A stretch of DNA of 64,000 nt from an uncultured Bacteroidota bacterium (GTDB taxonomy: Bacteria > Bacteroidota > Bacteroidia > Bacteroidales > P3). The notes under the pieces were generated by a model. The model did no database searches, was not told the origin of the DNA, and saw only the letters and a program-made list of their open reading frames with translations. Shown piece after piece: positions 53,801-61,368 of the stretch. The stretch spans positions 1 to 64,000 of the forward strand of contig CADALO010000002.1 of the NCBI GenBank assembly GCA_902788805.1. The letters are read 5' to 3'. The first letter of the stretch is position 1, and each line of letters opens with the position of its first letter. A program made the translations under genes and the position numbers.

Positions 53801-56800
53801 GGTGTACTCGTTGCCATAGAACGAGAAGGTCTCGTACTGGCAGATCTCAGCGTCGTAGGTCTTGCTGTAGGTCGGGTGCAGCGTCAAGGTCATCTCCTTG
53901 TTGATGCTGTCGCAACCGGCAACGTTGGTCTGAGTGAAGCTATAGGTATTGACAATGTCGTCAACGGTCTCTTCGGCATCGCCGTAGGTGAGGCCGGTGA
54001 GAACCACATTGTGCGTATAGGTGTTGCCGTCGCCGTTGGGAGCGGTCCAGGTGTAGGTACCGTTGGCCTCGGCGGTCAGCTCCTCAGTCTCGGGAACCAT
54101 CTCCGGGCACTCGCAGGTGGCGAGGAAGTGGAAGCCGTTGAGGTTAGGCATAGCGTTGTCCTCGTCAGTGCGGAAGACAAGCTTAATACCGCCCTTGTTA
54201 GCCCAGTCATAGCTGCTGGTCATATACTCATAGGGGCCCTTGCCAGTGAGGGTGGCAACGAGAGTAGCGTTGGCATCGGTACCTTCATAGACATCGAGGA
54301 AGTCATAGCCATACTCCAAATCATAGTCACCCTTAATCTTCAGCACCTTGCCAGCCTCGGCAGGAGTGATGATATAGGTGGCGTTGACATTGGGGCTATA
54401 GGTATTGGTCTGGTCGCTGATGGTAGGAATCAGATACTGGTCGCAGAGGGCCACGGTCTCGCCGTTGTCGGCAAGCGGATGCGAAGCCTCACGCACCTTC
54501 AGCGTCAAGTTATCGATACGAGTGTAAGCATTACTGCTTGCACCGGCCACCTTGAAGGCCACATAGTGACCAGTTCCAGTGTAGTCGGACAGCTGAGCTG
54601 TTACATTATTGTATTCATATAATGTATAGTCATCCGAATTGAGGGTGACAACCGGAACGAAAGTGGTGGCATCCTCAGGATCGCTCATCACACCGACAAT
54701 CAAGCTCTCTTCGTCATTGAAGTAGAGGTCAAAGACAACGTCAAGGGTGTTGGCATCGACGCTCACCTCGGGCAGGATAGCATAGAGGTCGGTACTGCTG
54801 TTGTTGTTGAAATACAGGTTGCCGCTGGTCGAGTTGGGATAAGTGCCCGTGGTGGGCAGCTTGCTCCAGCACCACGGCATATCGCCGACGCTGATACTGA
54901 AGTCCTCGGTGTAGGGCAGGTCATCGCCGTAAGCGGCGCAGCCGGTAACAGTGTAGCAGGGGCCAACCCAGTTGCTTACATCCTCGCCAGCCTCGTCGCA
55001 CACAGCGCGGACATAGAAGGTGTAGATAGCCGAGTGGGTCAGACCGGTAATCTCGGTGCCCTCGTTGTTGGTAGCGTCAACAAAGTTGGTGGCAGCCTCG
55101 GGGTCAGAGATGTAGCCCTCGGCGTAGGCCAACTGCCAACGGTTAGCGGGAACCGTAGCGTTGTTGTTCCAAGTCAGCGTAACGCTGCTGGGAGTGGTAA
55201 GAGCTGTTTCAGCAGCAAGGTTCGAAGGATCCCAGCAGGTGGGGTTCGTGGTGAAAGTTGCTCTCTGCCACGGGCTATAGTCGTTAGCACCACACTTGCT
55301 GGCTACATATACCACATAGTCGGTGTTCTTCACCAGACCGTTGCTGAAAGTAGCATTGAGGGCGGTGATGTCGGTAATGACATTGGCGCACTCATTAGCA
55401 GCAGTGCCAGCCACATCGTAGCGAACCTCGAAGGTGGTGGGTACGGGCACCAGATTCTCGCGGGTAGCCCAAGTCAGGGTCACCTCGTTGGTGGTGCTCA
55501 CCTGTGCAGTAACATCCTTCGGAGGTATGCAGGTAACAGTAGCGTCGCATCCGCCAAACTTGAAGTTGTTCTTAACGGTGCTGAAGCTGTATGAAGATAC
55601 ACCTGAAAGGTTATTTGGATCGTAGTCCGTATTATCTCGACGATTCCACAATGACTGATACTCGTCGGTATTGATAACCCCGAACGTGGGCTGTCCACTG
55701 TAGTCACCATCATTGTTGTCGAACATAATAATCAGATTACCATTGCCAGAGTACTGGAATGGCACATCAAGTTCAACAGTTTGCCAACCCGACACTGAAG
55801 TGACAAGGTTGCCCGAGTAAACTTGAGTCAAACTGCTGGCAGGAACCCAGTCGCTGCTATTGTCGAACGAGCTCTTGTTGGTCTCGCCCATATAGATAAC
55901 AACAGGGTTACGGTCGGTGCCGGTAGACTGTACAAAGTAGGAAATAGTGCTGTAAGTATTGGCACCGCCCAATTCGTCAGCAGTGTAAATCTGCTCGGAA
56001 ATAGAGTAATCATAATAGTTATATACAGGCAAGCCTTGCATATAAGAATCAGCATCGCCGAAGGCCACATCCACCGGAGCCGGGCAAAGGGTGGTGAAAG
56101 TGCCGGCATCGCTCCAGTTCTGGCTCTCGTCGAGCGGGCTGAGGGCGCAAGTGGCCTTTACATATATATAATATGTAGAGGAACCGGCAAGGCCAGTCAG
56201 GTCGACGGTGGGCTGACCCGTGACGGGAGGCAGCTCAGTATACTGGTCGGCGGTGGCGGCAGCCATATCAGCTATAGCCTCGGTAGCATAGCGCACCGTC
56301 CAGTGGTCTACGGCAGTGCTGTTGGCACTGTTGGCCGGCTGTGTCCAGCTCACCGTTGCGGTGCTGTTGGTGACATTCGAAGCTGTGACACCGGTCGGAG
56401 TCTGGCAGCTGGGAACAAACACCGTCGAGAAGCCGTGGCGTGTCATACGGCCTTCGGTGCCGCCGCAGACGCTGTAGACATAGAGGTCATAGTCCTCTTC
56501 CATCTGCAGGCCGGTGACGGTGGCAGTGGTCTGTGTGGTGGTGTGGGCGGTACCCGTAGTCGGGTCGGCGCCGGCCGGAACACAGATATAGCCGAAGGTC
56601 GGGTTGGCCTCGTCACCGTTGGCGTTGGTGAACGTCAGGTTGGCACTATAGTCGAGAGGCTCGATGGCCACCTGCGGAGGAGCACAAGGATCAAGGCAAG
56701 GATCGTCAATGTTGAAAATAAAATTGTTCTTTAAGTTCGACAATGTCTGCGAAGTGATGGAACCCATATTGGTTGGATCATAGTCAGTGTTGTCCCTACG

Positions 56801-59800
56801 CTGCCAGATGGACTGGTGCGATGCAGTGTTCATAACACCGAACGTGGGCTGTCCACTGTAACCACCATCATTATTGTCGAACACAACAATAAGATTGTTC
56901 TCTCCTGAATAAGCAAACGGAGTGGTCAGCGTGACAGTTTGCCATCCGGTTTGAGAAGTAACCAAGTTGCCATTGTATACCAAAGTCATATCGGAAGTCG
57001 ACACCCAGTCTGTAGTACTGGTGAACTCCGACTTGGTTGTCTCACCCAAATAGATTGCTACAGGGTCACGGTCGGTGCCGGTGGCGTTGACATAATACGA
57101 AATCGTGGTTATTGTCTTGGCACCGCCCATTTCGTTGGCTGTGTAGATCTGCTCTGAGATAGAGTAATCATAGTAGTTATATACAGGAAGGCCCTGCATA
57201 TAGCTTGTAGCGTCGCCCATTACCAACGGACCACCGGCGGGACAAGGAGTTGCAAACTCGAACACATCGCTCCACTCGCTCTGGTCGTCAGCGGCGCAGA
57301 TGCCACGAACGTAAACGTCGTATTCGGTCTGGACATCAAGATAGTTGATAGTGGCGGCGTTTGTGCTGGAAGTTGTGGTGAAGCCGCTGCCGAGCTGGAA
57401 TCCTCTCGGGCCGTACTCAATCTCCCACTGCGAGGCAGTGCTGCCGTTGGTGTTCCAAGTCAGGTTGACCGAAGTAGCACTGACAGTGCCGGTCAGATTC
57501 TTGGGTGTCGGGCAGCTGGGGATGACATCGACTACAATATTGTCAATACCGCAATAGTTAGTACCATTGCTGGTAGTAGATGTTCCATTATGGGTTCCCG
57601 AATATTTGAAAGCCAAGCGAGCACCTGCGGGTGCCGAAGCAGCCAGTGTTGAAAGGCTCAACTCGCTAACCGTCTGGGTAGTGGTAGTAGCAGGGAAGGT
57701 CTCCAACGTCTGGAAGGTGGTCATATCGTCGTTGGTGATATAGCCAAGTTCAAGAGCTGTGTTCTGGCCTGAAGCACTATTGGCTGTGGCAATCTTGTAA
57801 TTGAACGAGATCATCATACTGCTCAAAGGCTCGGAGAACAACGGGAGAGCCAAAACTTTGGTGTCACCGCGCTGGTTATGATAGTTCACATAAGTGGAAC
57901 TTGTCGTATTGGCACCTATGACATAAATAGGCAGGCAGATATAATTGTTATAAGTCTCCATAGCAGCATAACTGCTTGTATAGCTATAGTAGAATACTCC
58001 GCCGAAATAGCTGCTACCAGTCGTCAATGCGGTGTTGCTACCATTGGAATAAATATCCCAACAAGTAGGTATTACCGAAGGACCGCTATAACCGTATGAG
58101 CCTCCACGGTCATAATTTGAGAAGTCCTCGCTGTAAGGAAGATCCAATGCCACACAGGCTGTGGTGAACGTATAGGCTACCGACCAACGGGATTGGTCAG
58201 TTGCCGAACAATTGCTACGCAGATATACATCATAGGTAGTAGCAGGCACAAGACCTGTCAGCTGATAGCTGGTACCAGTGCCGGCATTGATGATAGTGCC
58301 TGTGCTGACATCGTAGCCTGTAGGAACACAAACCACTTCGTATGAAGCAGCACCGCTGATTGCATCCCAGGAAACCAAACCGGCACTGGTGACGTTGCTG
58401 ATGACTGGCTTGAGACAAGTGGGTAACAACTCTACCAATACATTTTCAATGTTTGCCGACCATTGCGAACTGGCAGTCCAACGGAATACCAGTCTCTTAG
58501 CAGTAGCGGGCACATTTGCCAATGAGATTTCGTAGGGTGTCAATGCGTGATAACTCGGCGCAAATGACTGTATTTCGGTAAAAGAACTCATATTGTTGTC
58601 TTCTTCCGTTATGTAACCGAGAGTCATTATATAAGTTGTTGTCGAACTCTCAGTGGCATAATCAAAACTAATCTGCAATTGGTTCAATGGATTTGCAAAC
58701 TGCGGAAGAACTGCATATTGCGTTCCGCTACCATAGAATGACAATACTTGACTGGAGGAATAGTTGTATGAAGCGCCACTATATATTACGTGAGGCAAAT
58801 AACCATTAGCTGTTCCTGAAGTGTTAAAAGAATATGTTTCCCAACAAGAAGGAGCTGATTGGTTCTGTGAACTATATGTGGCAGAAGTCGAATAACTGTC
58901 AAAGTTCTCTGTGAAAGGATTTGCGCGAGTGATGCTGATGGCGCTGCACGGAGTAGTGAAGCTGCGGCTGCCGACCCAGTTGGTGGTGTTGCCGCCGTCG
59001 ACGGTGCAGTGGCCGCGGAACCACACATAGTAGGTGGTGGCGCCGGCGAGGTTCTGGGTGGTGAGGTCATACTCGGTAGTAGTTGCAGCTATGCCAGAGA
59101 CGCTCGGAGGAGTCTCGGCATCGGGAGCAACGTTCTCAGTGCTGTAATAGATATCGACAGTAGCGATGTTGGGGTAGCTGCTCAGGGTCCAGCTTGCGAC
59201 ACCGGCAGCCGAAAGGCTGAAGTTGCTCAAAGCAGGCGAGGGGCAGGACTGGGGGGTGGTAGCCGAAGCTCCATACAACCAACCCGAAGGAGTAGTAGCG
59301 TCGCAGTATTTGCGAACGGCGAAGTAATAGGTAGTCTCGCTATTGAGACCGGTAATGTCGGTAGAGGTGGCAGTGCCATCGTTGACGGTGACAATCTGCG
59401 AAGCGGGGAAGTTGGCGGCATCGGCGTCAAAGTCGGCATCAGTGCTGTAGGCGACCTGATACTTGACACCAGCCTCGGCGACAGTCCAGCCAACCTGGAC
59501 AGTGTTCCAAGCTGTAACTGTGGCGGTCATAGCCGTGGGCTTCACGCAGGCAGGCAGGGTGAAGGTGTAAACCGCACCGATACCTGTGTTGACGTCGTAA
59601 GCCGGATGGTTAGTGCTGTTGAGAGCACGAGTAGTGGTGCCCTGAGTGTAGCGGGTGATGTCGTCCCAGCTGCTTCCGCCAACGCGGAAGATGTATCCGT
59701 CGGCCTGAATGCCGGCGAAGACATTGATGCTGGAACTCATACCCATCGGGCCGTAGCAGAACTTGATGGTGCCATCGTCGGCCAGCTTCAACTGGAAGCT

Positions 59801-60220
59801 GAGGACGTTGCCGTTGGCAACGACCTTGCGCCATTCAATGGTCATCTCGTTCGACGCGGTCTGCTGGTAGTAGATTGACGTCACCGTGGTAGCATAGCCT
59901 GCGCTATACTGCAACGGGGCAATCTCGGCACCAGTGAGACCATTGAGTACAACGTGGCCGTCAGCATAGACGCTGACCGTGCTGTTTGCAGCGGCCTGGT
60001 TTTCGCCCAGGTACATAGCAAACGGCAACGTAACGTCTACGTGACCGGCAGTGACGTCTGCCTGTGTCCACGCCGTACCCGTACTTGCAATCGACGTGTA
60101 GGCGGCGGAACCGACTTCAAAGTCGTACTCGCTCACCTTCGCGTTCTGTGCCTGCAGCGTCCAAGGCAGCAACAGCGCCAGGAGAGCAAGCATCCGCAAA
60201 AAAGTACTTTTACGTTTCAT
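41810..60220 (-). CDS. Giant secreted repeat protein with type IX secretion sorting domain
   Basis: 6136 residues. Signal peptide is about 1-25 (FLRMLALLALLLPWTLQAQ). Residues about 225-1900 hold fibronectin-type-III-like modules (ITGLNSETTYYFAVRKYC), adhesin/MAM-like domains (FTENFDSY; LPYSEDFSNY) and two copies of a jelly-roll-like domain (about 1000-1180 and 1380-1560, each opening SYMQGLPVYNYYDYSISEQI). A CUB-like domain is near 1910-2040 and PKD-like modules follow. From about 2400 there are roughly 61 cysteine-containing units of 49-70 residues (pattern ACDSYTWNGT...AANGCDSVVTLTLTV). The C-terminus (IYPNPTRGRVTV, then RIT-LPNGTTVRKVVKK) is a type A sorting domain, so it is exported by the type IX system and held on the cell surface. 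Probable role in adhesion or mucin or glycan contact; not proven. Confidence 0.9.
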   Translation of the reverse strand: MKRKSTFLRMLALLALLLPWTLQAQNAKVSEYDFEVGSAAYTSIASTGTAWTQADVTAGHVDVTLPFAMYLGENQAAANSTVSVYADGHVVLNGLTGAEIAPLQYSAGYATTVTSIYYQQTASNEMTIEWRKVVANGNVLSFQLKLADDGTIKFCYGPMGMSSSINVFAGIQADGYIFRVGGSSWDDITRYTQGTTTRALNSTNHPAYDVNTGIGAVYTFTLPACVKPTAMTATVTAWNTVQVGWTVAEAGVKYQVAYSTDADFDADAANFPASQIVTVNDGTATSTDITGLNSETTYYFAVRKYCDATTPSGWLYGASATTPQSCPSPALSNFSLSAAGVASWTLSSYPNIATVDIYYSTENVAPDAETPPSVSGIAATTTEYDLTTQNLAGATTYYVWFRGHCTVDGGNTTNWVGSRSFTTPCSAISITRANPFTENFDSYSTSATYSSQNQSAPSCWETYSFNTSGTANGYLPHVIYSGASYNYSSSQVLSFYGSGTQYAVLPQFANPLNQLQISFDYATESSTTTYIMTLGYITEEDNNMSSFTEIQSFAPSYHALTPYEISLANVPATAKRLVFRWTASSQWSANIENVLVELLPTCLKPVISNVTSAGLVSWDAISGAASYEVVCVPTGYDVSTGTIINAGTGTSYQLTGLVPATTYDVYLRSNCSATDQSRWSVAYTFTTACVALDLPYSEDFSNYDRGGSYGYSGPSVIPTCWDIYSNGSNTALTTGSSYFGGVFYYSYTSSYAAMETYNNYICLPIYVIGANTTSSTYVNYHNQRGDTKVLALPLFSEPLSSMMISFNYKIATANSASGQNTALELGYITNDDMTTFQTLETFPATTTTQTVSELSLSTLAASAPAGARLAFKYSGTHNGTSTTSNGTNYCGIDNIVVDVIPSCPTPKNLTGTVSATSVNLTWNTNGSTASQWEIEYGPRGFQLGSGFTTTSSTNAATINYLDVQTEYDVYVRGICAADDQSEWSDVFEFATPCPAGGPLVMGDATSYMQGLPVYNYYDYSISEQIYTANEMGGAKTITTISYYVNATGTDRDPVAIYLGETTKSEFTSTTDWVSTSDMTLVYNGNLVTSQTGWQTVTLTTPFAYSGENNLIVVFDNNDGGYSGQPTFGVMNTASHQSIWQRRDNTDYDPTNMGSITSQTLSNLKNNFIFNIDDPCLDPCAPPQVAIEPLDYSANLTFTNANGDEANPTFGYICVPAGADPTTGTAHTTTQTTATVTGLQMEEDYDLYVYSVCGGTEGRMTRHGFSTVFVPSCQTPTGVTASNVTNSTATVSWTQPANSANSTAVDHWTVRYATEAIADMAAATADQYTELPPVTGQPTVDLTGLAGSSTYYIYVKATCALSPLDESQNWSDAGTFTTLCPAPVDVAFGDADSYMQGLPVYNYYDYSISEQIYTADELGGANTYSTISYFVQSTGTDRNPVVIYMGETNKSSFDNSSDWVPASSLTQVYSGNLVTSVSGWQTVELDVPFQYSGNGNLIIMFDNNDGDYSGQPTFGVINTDEYQSLWNRRDNTDYDPNNLSGVSSYSFSTVKNNFKFGGCDATVTCIPPKDVTAQVSTTNEVTLTWATRENLVPVPTTFEVRYDVAGTAANECANVITDITALNATFSNGLVKNTDYVVYVASKCGANDYSPWQRATFTTNPTCWDPSNLAAETALTTPSSVTLTWNNNATVPANRWQLAYAEGYISDPEAATNFVDATNNEGTEITGLTHSAIYTFYVRAVCDEAGEDVSNWVGPCYTVTGCAAYGDDLPYTEDFSISVGDMPWCWSKLPTTGTYPNSTSGNLYFNNNSSTDLYAILPEVSVDANTLDVVFDLYFNDEESLIVGVMSDPEDATTFVPVVTLNSDDYTLYEYNNVTAQLSDYTGTGHYVAFKVAGASSNAYTRIDNLTLKVREASHPLADNGETVALCDQYLIPTISDQTNTYSPNVNATYIITPAEAGKVLKIKGDYDLEYGYDFLDVYEGTDANATLVATLTGKGPYEYMTSSYDWANKGGIKLVFRTDEDNAMPNLNGFHFLATCECPEMVPETEELTAEANGTYTWTAPNGDGNTYTHNVVLTGLTYGDAEETVDDIVNTYSFTQTNVAGCDSINKEMTLTLHPTYSKTYDAEICQYETFSFYGNEYTATGTYTVNLTSKDGADSIGILNLQVHTAPTAAIYYNGRAVTTVENFCDNADMALLARSNTTGATFVWDDNSTEANRVVNPHESNTYTVVATEPTYGCSSLTASVTVTTTPVPELSIAATNGVICRGESTTLTLTDANNTEATYTWSNGQTGNSITVTPTETTTYTATATTTTGACVATAEYTVTVNQLPVVTAEASVSTICSDSIITLTATEVEGYSYQWSTGAATATATTVATATADYTVTVTDANGCVNEFTTATVTVRPSYERDVNMDVCYTQNPYTWGTQQLTADGSYDQMFTAANGCDSLIHLTFTFQQMSVFNTPREVCEGTVLTWGPETVTATENTVVSYILNAGETDPATGEILDCPAQYNLNLVVNHPAASSFDRTVCDSTTWNVSGLTYYESGAYPYTLATTKGCDSVVTMNLTVNYHVYNEFTVEHACDSYTWNTETYTEPGDYVQSFTGAKCDSTRTLHLLVVDNTTYGTDDILFCGDTASWIAGNTGYTWIDGVTYTMSETEGNITHTLVGGNANGCDSIATLNLTLNPVAEVMNWANVSACDEYSIDTISCDGVRGTKYISESGDYWLRTPTTVAGRDVLTRIHLTINRSSYHTTVVSACVPYDWNVVVGQDPETGDDINYLVGTYNESGNVSFQMPDQYSANGCNRIEVLRLTALMPTEETTQAAICQNGSWTSPDNSITYNGADLEIGENTKTWNRTTNEAGCNHDQKVVLTVNPVYNATAELTFCESEFTNNQLSVANALNANDEPVVLTIPVTLDEQPYTNTLTANWTTQSGCDSIVTITYTVNPTTYESVDFATCYKYTWDLNGETYEESGAYTYTNEGANSYHCDNVVTLNLTINDSVVENVTEYHCSDYEYEGVTYRTTETFREVLEPTAEGCEHVRYVTHTIIPTQMTDLYVVTNMPYTWTTGNGQTYTESTDAIYESQTISYPGSNNTATSCDSILMLHLTIVDDTAEFCENELPYNYQLMNVTLDGNSNSAATIYQMPIGYSDYLDNSVLLSHYGVSSDVFTQWRSRLFADQHDGMRSVLGTQVHNYNSEYYTVELQVNGVSKATKTVHNLPSQEWIDIFFDTPVRISDDDVVDFIYSTTGSYAMLVTLNGNGVYFPDNSQYRYNETDEWQPLTTYNFGNTTCGMNLQNWPIFGIDGYYYTGHDEVNHRDTILLYVVNPNLTETLNVTACDSYTWADGTGLTYTESGVYTYETTTVNGCDSTVTLNLTINVNSSETLDAVTACNSYDWTYQGNAAGTYTESGTYTHNFIDANGCASVATLPLTINNSVNETLEAVTACDSYEWNYNDVTVGTFTTSGDQVYNFTDANGCDGTVTLPLTINASSERDETIVVNEASTYRNGNYYPASDTPYTFDEIGTNAAGCPETVHITLIVHQGATEDVEVNACGEYTWETANNGNGHTYQWISNTERQQNSALYKDITDPANPIYIHAGENPQFATFNPDGTVNTTYVLWLNLSEAGYETVDLGTILLSQQSSLTVNGGADSLDAQTIDLSEYIAAKQNATLNVQVRHNSPSNWYCGNIVTYTANLVWNYDTVQATICDATTYEWTEAGETFAVSTANDFENGGNMLTHTFNAGTANEQVTTMKVSVTTRTTSDPQVVSNCFTYTWAAGDGQTYTTSGTYYWNDDANCTLETLDLTIFDNSSYTLPAVTACDSYTWTYNTVEVGTYTTSGDCTFDITDANGCAATVTLPLTINKNHGHSSAATACDSYTWSANDGNSYVLDATQEKVVEYTDANSCVGYDTLTLTINNSNNYTDVQTACGSFEWIVNNVTVGTYTESNNTATYTIANGNAAGCDSIVTLDLTVYNPRTFSRDQYAYGNGITINGQFYEAPTTGVATYNLVLDTVDPEANDCPTVVNVTLYVSQYEYFYTNYVACGSYTWPVNNHTYRGLTDEEAAANPTAIYFDETDNVAVTSNPMSTEGNRIDVLNLTINKPSVTEITRTVLMSQLEAGYTLTLEGNVEDFSAEYAAHQNATVTRSYSLGAHATCDSIVNYTINLVWNYDTVNATVCDVTSYEWTAAEETFAVTTGDNLKTHVFNAGTETEQVTTMKVTVLARTEDPQAPVTVCDTYTWHETEYTASANLEYNNDEACTHETLVLTINTNAGSEEIVAECFTYTWNVPTYELDATTDNYVAAADISNTYTEGGVKTVTFIDANGCQGTATLNLTIYADQSETLAAVTACDSYEWTYNNVVVGTYTEGGDKTYNWTDANGCAATATLPLTINNSASVNVEFWEGEGSYRYTGIYTTAPAQMLSASNTPYNFVETVAGATAEGCDSIYNITLHVGNYFYATETYRSCNSFTWERNNHTYTRLTDAQAAANPTALYFDETANEVVLYNPTVNIPNEGTYDSLFMLQLTLDAIWDSVATIDFPVSEGTLTWKGKNYDFSLADNDAGREFAGLSLIDTIHFAAATFCDSMYRVTINVYNNYREVETADICATTTEYTWRGQTISTVTTDFDNEHTYYIYDAINANDSVQYITLTQHPVTYATERRTACDSYTWYVGNDSVGTYTTSTTNETYTAQDEYGCDHIVTLTLTINHSSSNFIETAACDTYTWTANNAAQTEIGTYTATPNDTLRYDYVSDEGCPSTDVLVLTINHNTSTEYTVDACDSYTWTAEEGGDGRVLTATGVETYDYTTAEGCPSTNTLNLTIRNNSNQTIDKVVCDSYIWTAADGGDGLEYTADGTYTYEYTADNGCPSVNTLNLTVNTNTGITEEATSCDSYTWNVPSYALNTVTGLYELGDAISNTYTEGGEKTVTFVDANGCEGTATLTLTINVNEGSVEDVAECQNYTWAVNGITYTESGTYTATVTDDNGCEGTATLNLTIGTMRTYVSQTVTNCGPYTWIVNDSLVGEFDQTTEASVYLPNSVTGCDSVVMLNLTINPLNVTEETICGNGSYVWTVNNTTYTEAGTYDEVETDGNGNCLSTERLILAVNPVKETALTDQICLGNDYTANDFNIAAADIAAAGEYTFTRTLTSSLNCDSIVTLTLTVGDILTNVVEATACDSYAWNAGDGQTYNFTESGTYNSGAYANAMGCTTVDELTLTINQNSSTGYTESSCDGFMWNGTQYTESGDYTYSYTDNNNCESVDTLHLTIYNSVVNNIPVTACDSYTWENGDGQTYTVSGVYTYSYTTTTGCNGTDYLVLTINSNSNTEYTETVCDSYVWNGTEYNESGDYEYEYEAANGCPSKDILHLTVNNSTTSEETAENCNFYNWHGETYTTSGDYTYVSTNDAGCQHTATLHLTINTPVTVTIDTTVCDVFAWNGINYLHSDVITHSFTAANGCDSTEIINLTVNNPVSTTLTETACDSYIWPVTGLTYTESDVYMAEFVAANGCDSIIYLHLTVNHNSNSSETVTACDSYTWNGQTYTTSGTQTYAYNSLEGCPSVDTLYLTINNSTVSEETAAACNSYTWNGNVYSQSGDYTNVTTNNAGCADTAILHLTINTPVTTNITETTCNSYTWNGATYTTSGIYTNTFTAANGCDSIVNLMLTISAPVTNTVNATACDSYTWNGTAYTTSGTYTYNGTAANGCDSIVTLNLVINSSKTNAISATACNSYTWNGATYTTTGSYTQTFTTTAGCDSVVTLALAISPAYQTEINQSSCSSYTWNGNTYTTSGNYTHTYTAANGCDSIVTLHLTVTPTINMTVTATACDSYTWNGTVYTTSGNYTHTYTAAAGCDSVVTLALTINNSATGTATATACDSYTWNGTDYTTSGNYTHTYTAANGCDSVVTLTLTVNNSVAVNTVQTVCDSYTWNGMMYVASGVYTQSFNAANGCDSTVTLTLTVNNSYHSTDVVEECDSYIWIDGNNYTTSTTTPTYTYTAANGCDSVITLNLTINYSVEIYDSITILSTSLPFNYRGNVIEDAGDYFFNGTTVSGCDSSVYLHVDVQTVGIDVVNSLDDITIYPNPTRGRVTVTADEVVKIEVMDIVGRRVATFENTNTFDISDLGEGAYTLRITLPNGTTVRKVVKK
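42040..53030 (-). repeat. About 61 tandem cysteine-pair units inside the giant gene
   Basis: Counting ...CDSYTW... through ...GCDS...LTLTI gives about 61 units. The 16 or so nearest the 3' end of the gene are close to 49 residues and similar; those further upstream vary from 47 to more than 100 residues and are degenerate. Each has two Cys about 30 residues apart, which would form an intra-unit disulfide. Confidence 0.8.
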
Positions 60221-60274
60221 TGTGTTTTGAATTGGTTAGTAATTAAGTTAACTATTAATTTGATTTTGTTTTTT

Positions 60275-60679
60275 CTATTTCTCTTCCTTTATCATTTCCT
60301 CTATGGTATCTATCATCTCTTTGGCAGGACTTATCCAGCTTTGAACATCCTCAAGACTTACATCGTAAAAGCAATTGTAGTCACTCTCTTCACGCATATT
60401 CTCCAAATCCTTGTACCATTTTCCATACATTCGAGGCAGCCTGCCGGTATTGACATAGTTCAGACAAAACATTGTGTAGGCTCCTTTGTGCGACTTGATT
60501 CGAATGTTGTCGTGTATCAGCAAGGCACACACGGCGTGAAACACAGCATAGTAGAGTCGTCCTGCAGCCACTGCATACATATTCTCCCCCACCAACACCT
60601 CGGCAGTATGCATATCGCTGCGGCTCTTCTCCATCTGCATCTTCACAAGAAGCATACGATCGTCATCCTTTAAACTCAT
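60275..60679 (-). CDS. HEPN-domain protein (toxin of a HEPN/MNT pair)
   Basis: 134 residues, all helical, usual HEPN length. Conserved parts are MQMEKSRSDMHTAEVLVGEN and GRLYYAVFHAVCALLI; R41-x6-H48 could be the RX4-6H ribonuclease motif. HEPN proteins are RNases or are modified by their MNT partner. The start overlaps the MNT stop by 4 bp (ATGA at 60676-60679). 54 nt before the giant adhesin gene in the same direction, so both could be on one transcript. Confidence 0.8.
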   Translation of the reverse strand: MSLKDDDRMLLVKMQMEKSRSDMHTAEVLVGENMYAVAAGRLYYAVFHAVCALLIHDNIRIKSHKGAYTMFCLNYVNTGRLPRMYGKWYKDLENMREESDYNCFYDVSLEDVQSWISPAKEMIDTIEEMIKEEK

Positions 60680-60990
60680 ATCAACACTATTTTGTCTTCT
60701 TCAACATTTTCATTAAACGGTGCGCAGGCCCATTTACTCCAGTCGCTCTTGGTGTAAATATGTGCGTTGACCTCCTCACCTACCTCTAAGCCGTTCATAA
60801 AGAACGTATAGCTATAATCTCTATCCTGCGATGTTATTTTCTCTTTGTCAAGCAGTATCAGCAAATCATAGTCGCTGTCGGAACGGGCCTCGCCGCGGGC
60901 GCGGGAACCGTAAAGCCACAACGAGGAGCCCTCGGGCAAAATCCTATGCCCAAGTTCTGTTATCCTTTGTATGACCTGCGACTGTATCAT
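60676..60990 (-). CDS. MNT-type nucleotidyltransferase (antitoxin of a HEPN/MNT pair)
   Basis: 104 residues. G28-S29-R30-ARG and D40-x-D42 (YGSRARGEARSDSDYDLLIL) are the minimal nucleotidyltransferase motif that holds Mg2+ and NTP. In described pairs the MNT protein attaches AMP to the HEPN toxin and blocks it. It is first in the pair, with the HEPN gene overlapping its stop. No promoter box was identified. Confidence 0.85.
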   Translation of the reverse strand: MIQSQVIQRITELGHRILPEGSSLWLYGSRARGEARSDSDYDLLILLDKEKITSQDRDYSYTFFMNGLEVGEEVNAHIYTKSDWSKWACAPFNENVEEDKIVLI

Positions 60991-61368
60991 TGACCACTTT
61001 TTATTGTTGTTTAACTACTAATAATTATAAATATTTAACATTTAGTTCTATCTTATATTTACCATTTTCCCTCCCGAAAGCAAGGAAAACAAAGAAATTT
61101 GCTGCCTCTAAGCATCGTCACACACATTATCCCACGCTCAGACACGGCTTACTTAAACAAATAGTACTAAAATAGTTACGCAACAATCGGCTCCCGCCGG
61201 CGCTGTAGTTCCGGAGTTGTTTGTATAGATTGCAAATATACGCAAACTTTTTGAAATAGCAAAAAAAATTTTGCACACTATTTGCGACTTTACGCCAAAT
61301 GTTAAAAAGCATATCGACGCCGAATCAACCAACGGGAAACACGAATTGCATTTGAACACGGATTACTC

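Noticed and set aside
42068..55594. Long open frames on the plus strand inside the giant gene, including one of about 1310 codons (50690-54622)
   Set aside because: They are exactly opposite the codon phase of the repeat gene and translate to low-complexity Val/Gly/Ala text. This follows from its codon use and Thr/Asn-rich repeats, not from separate genes.
60991..61368. Small genes between the MNT gene and the repeat field
   Set aside because: Only short frames without recognisable protein pattern; composition is AT-rich non-coding.
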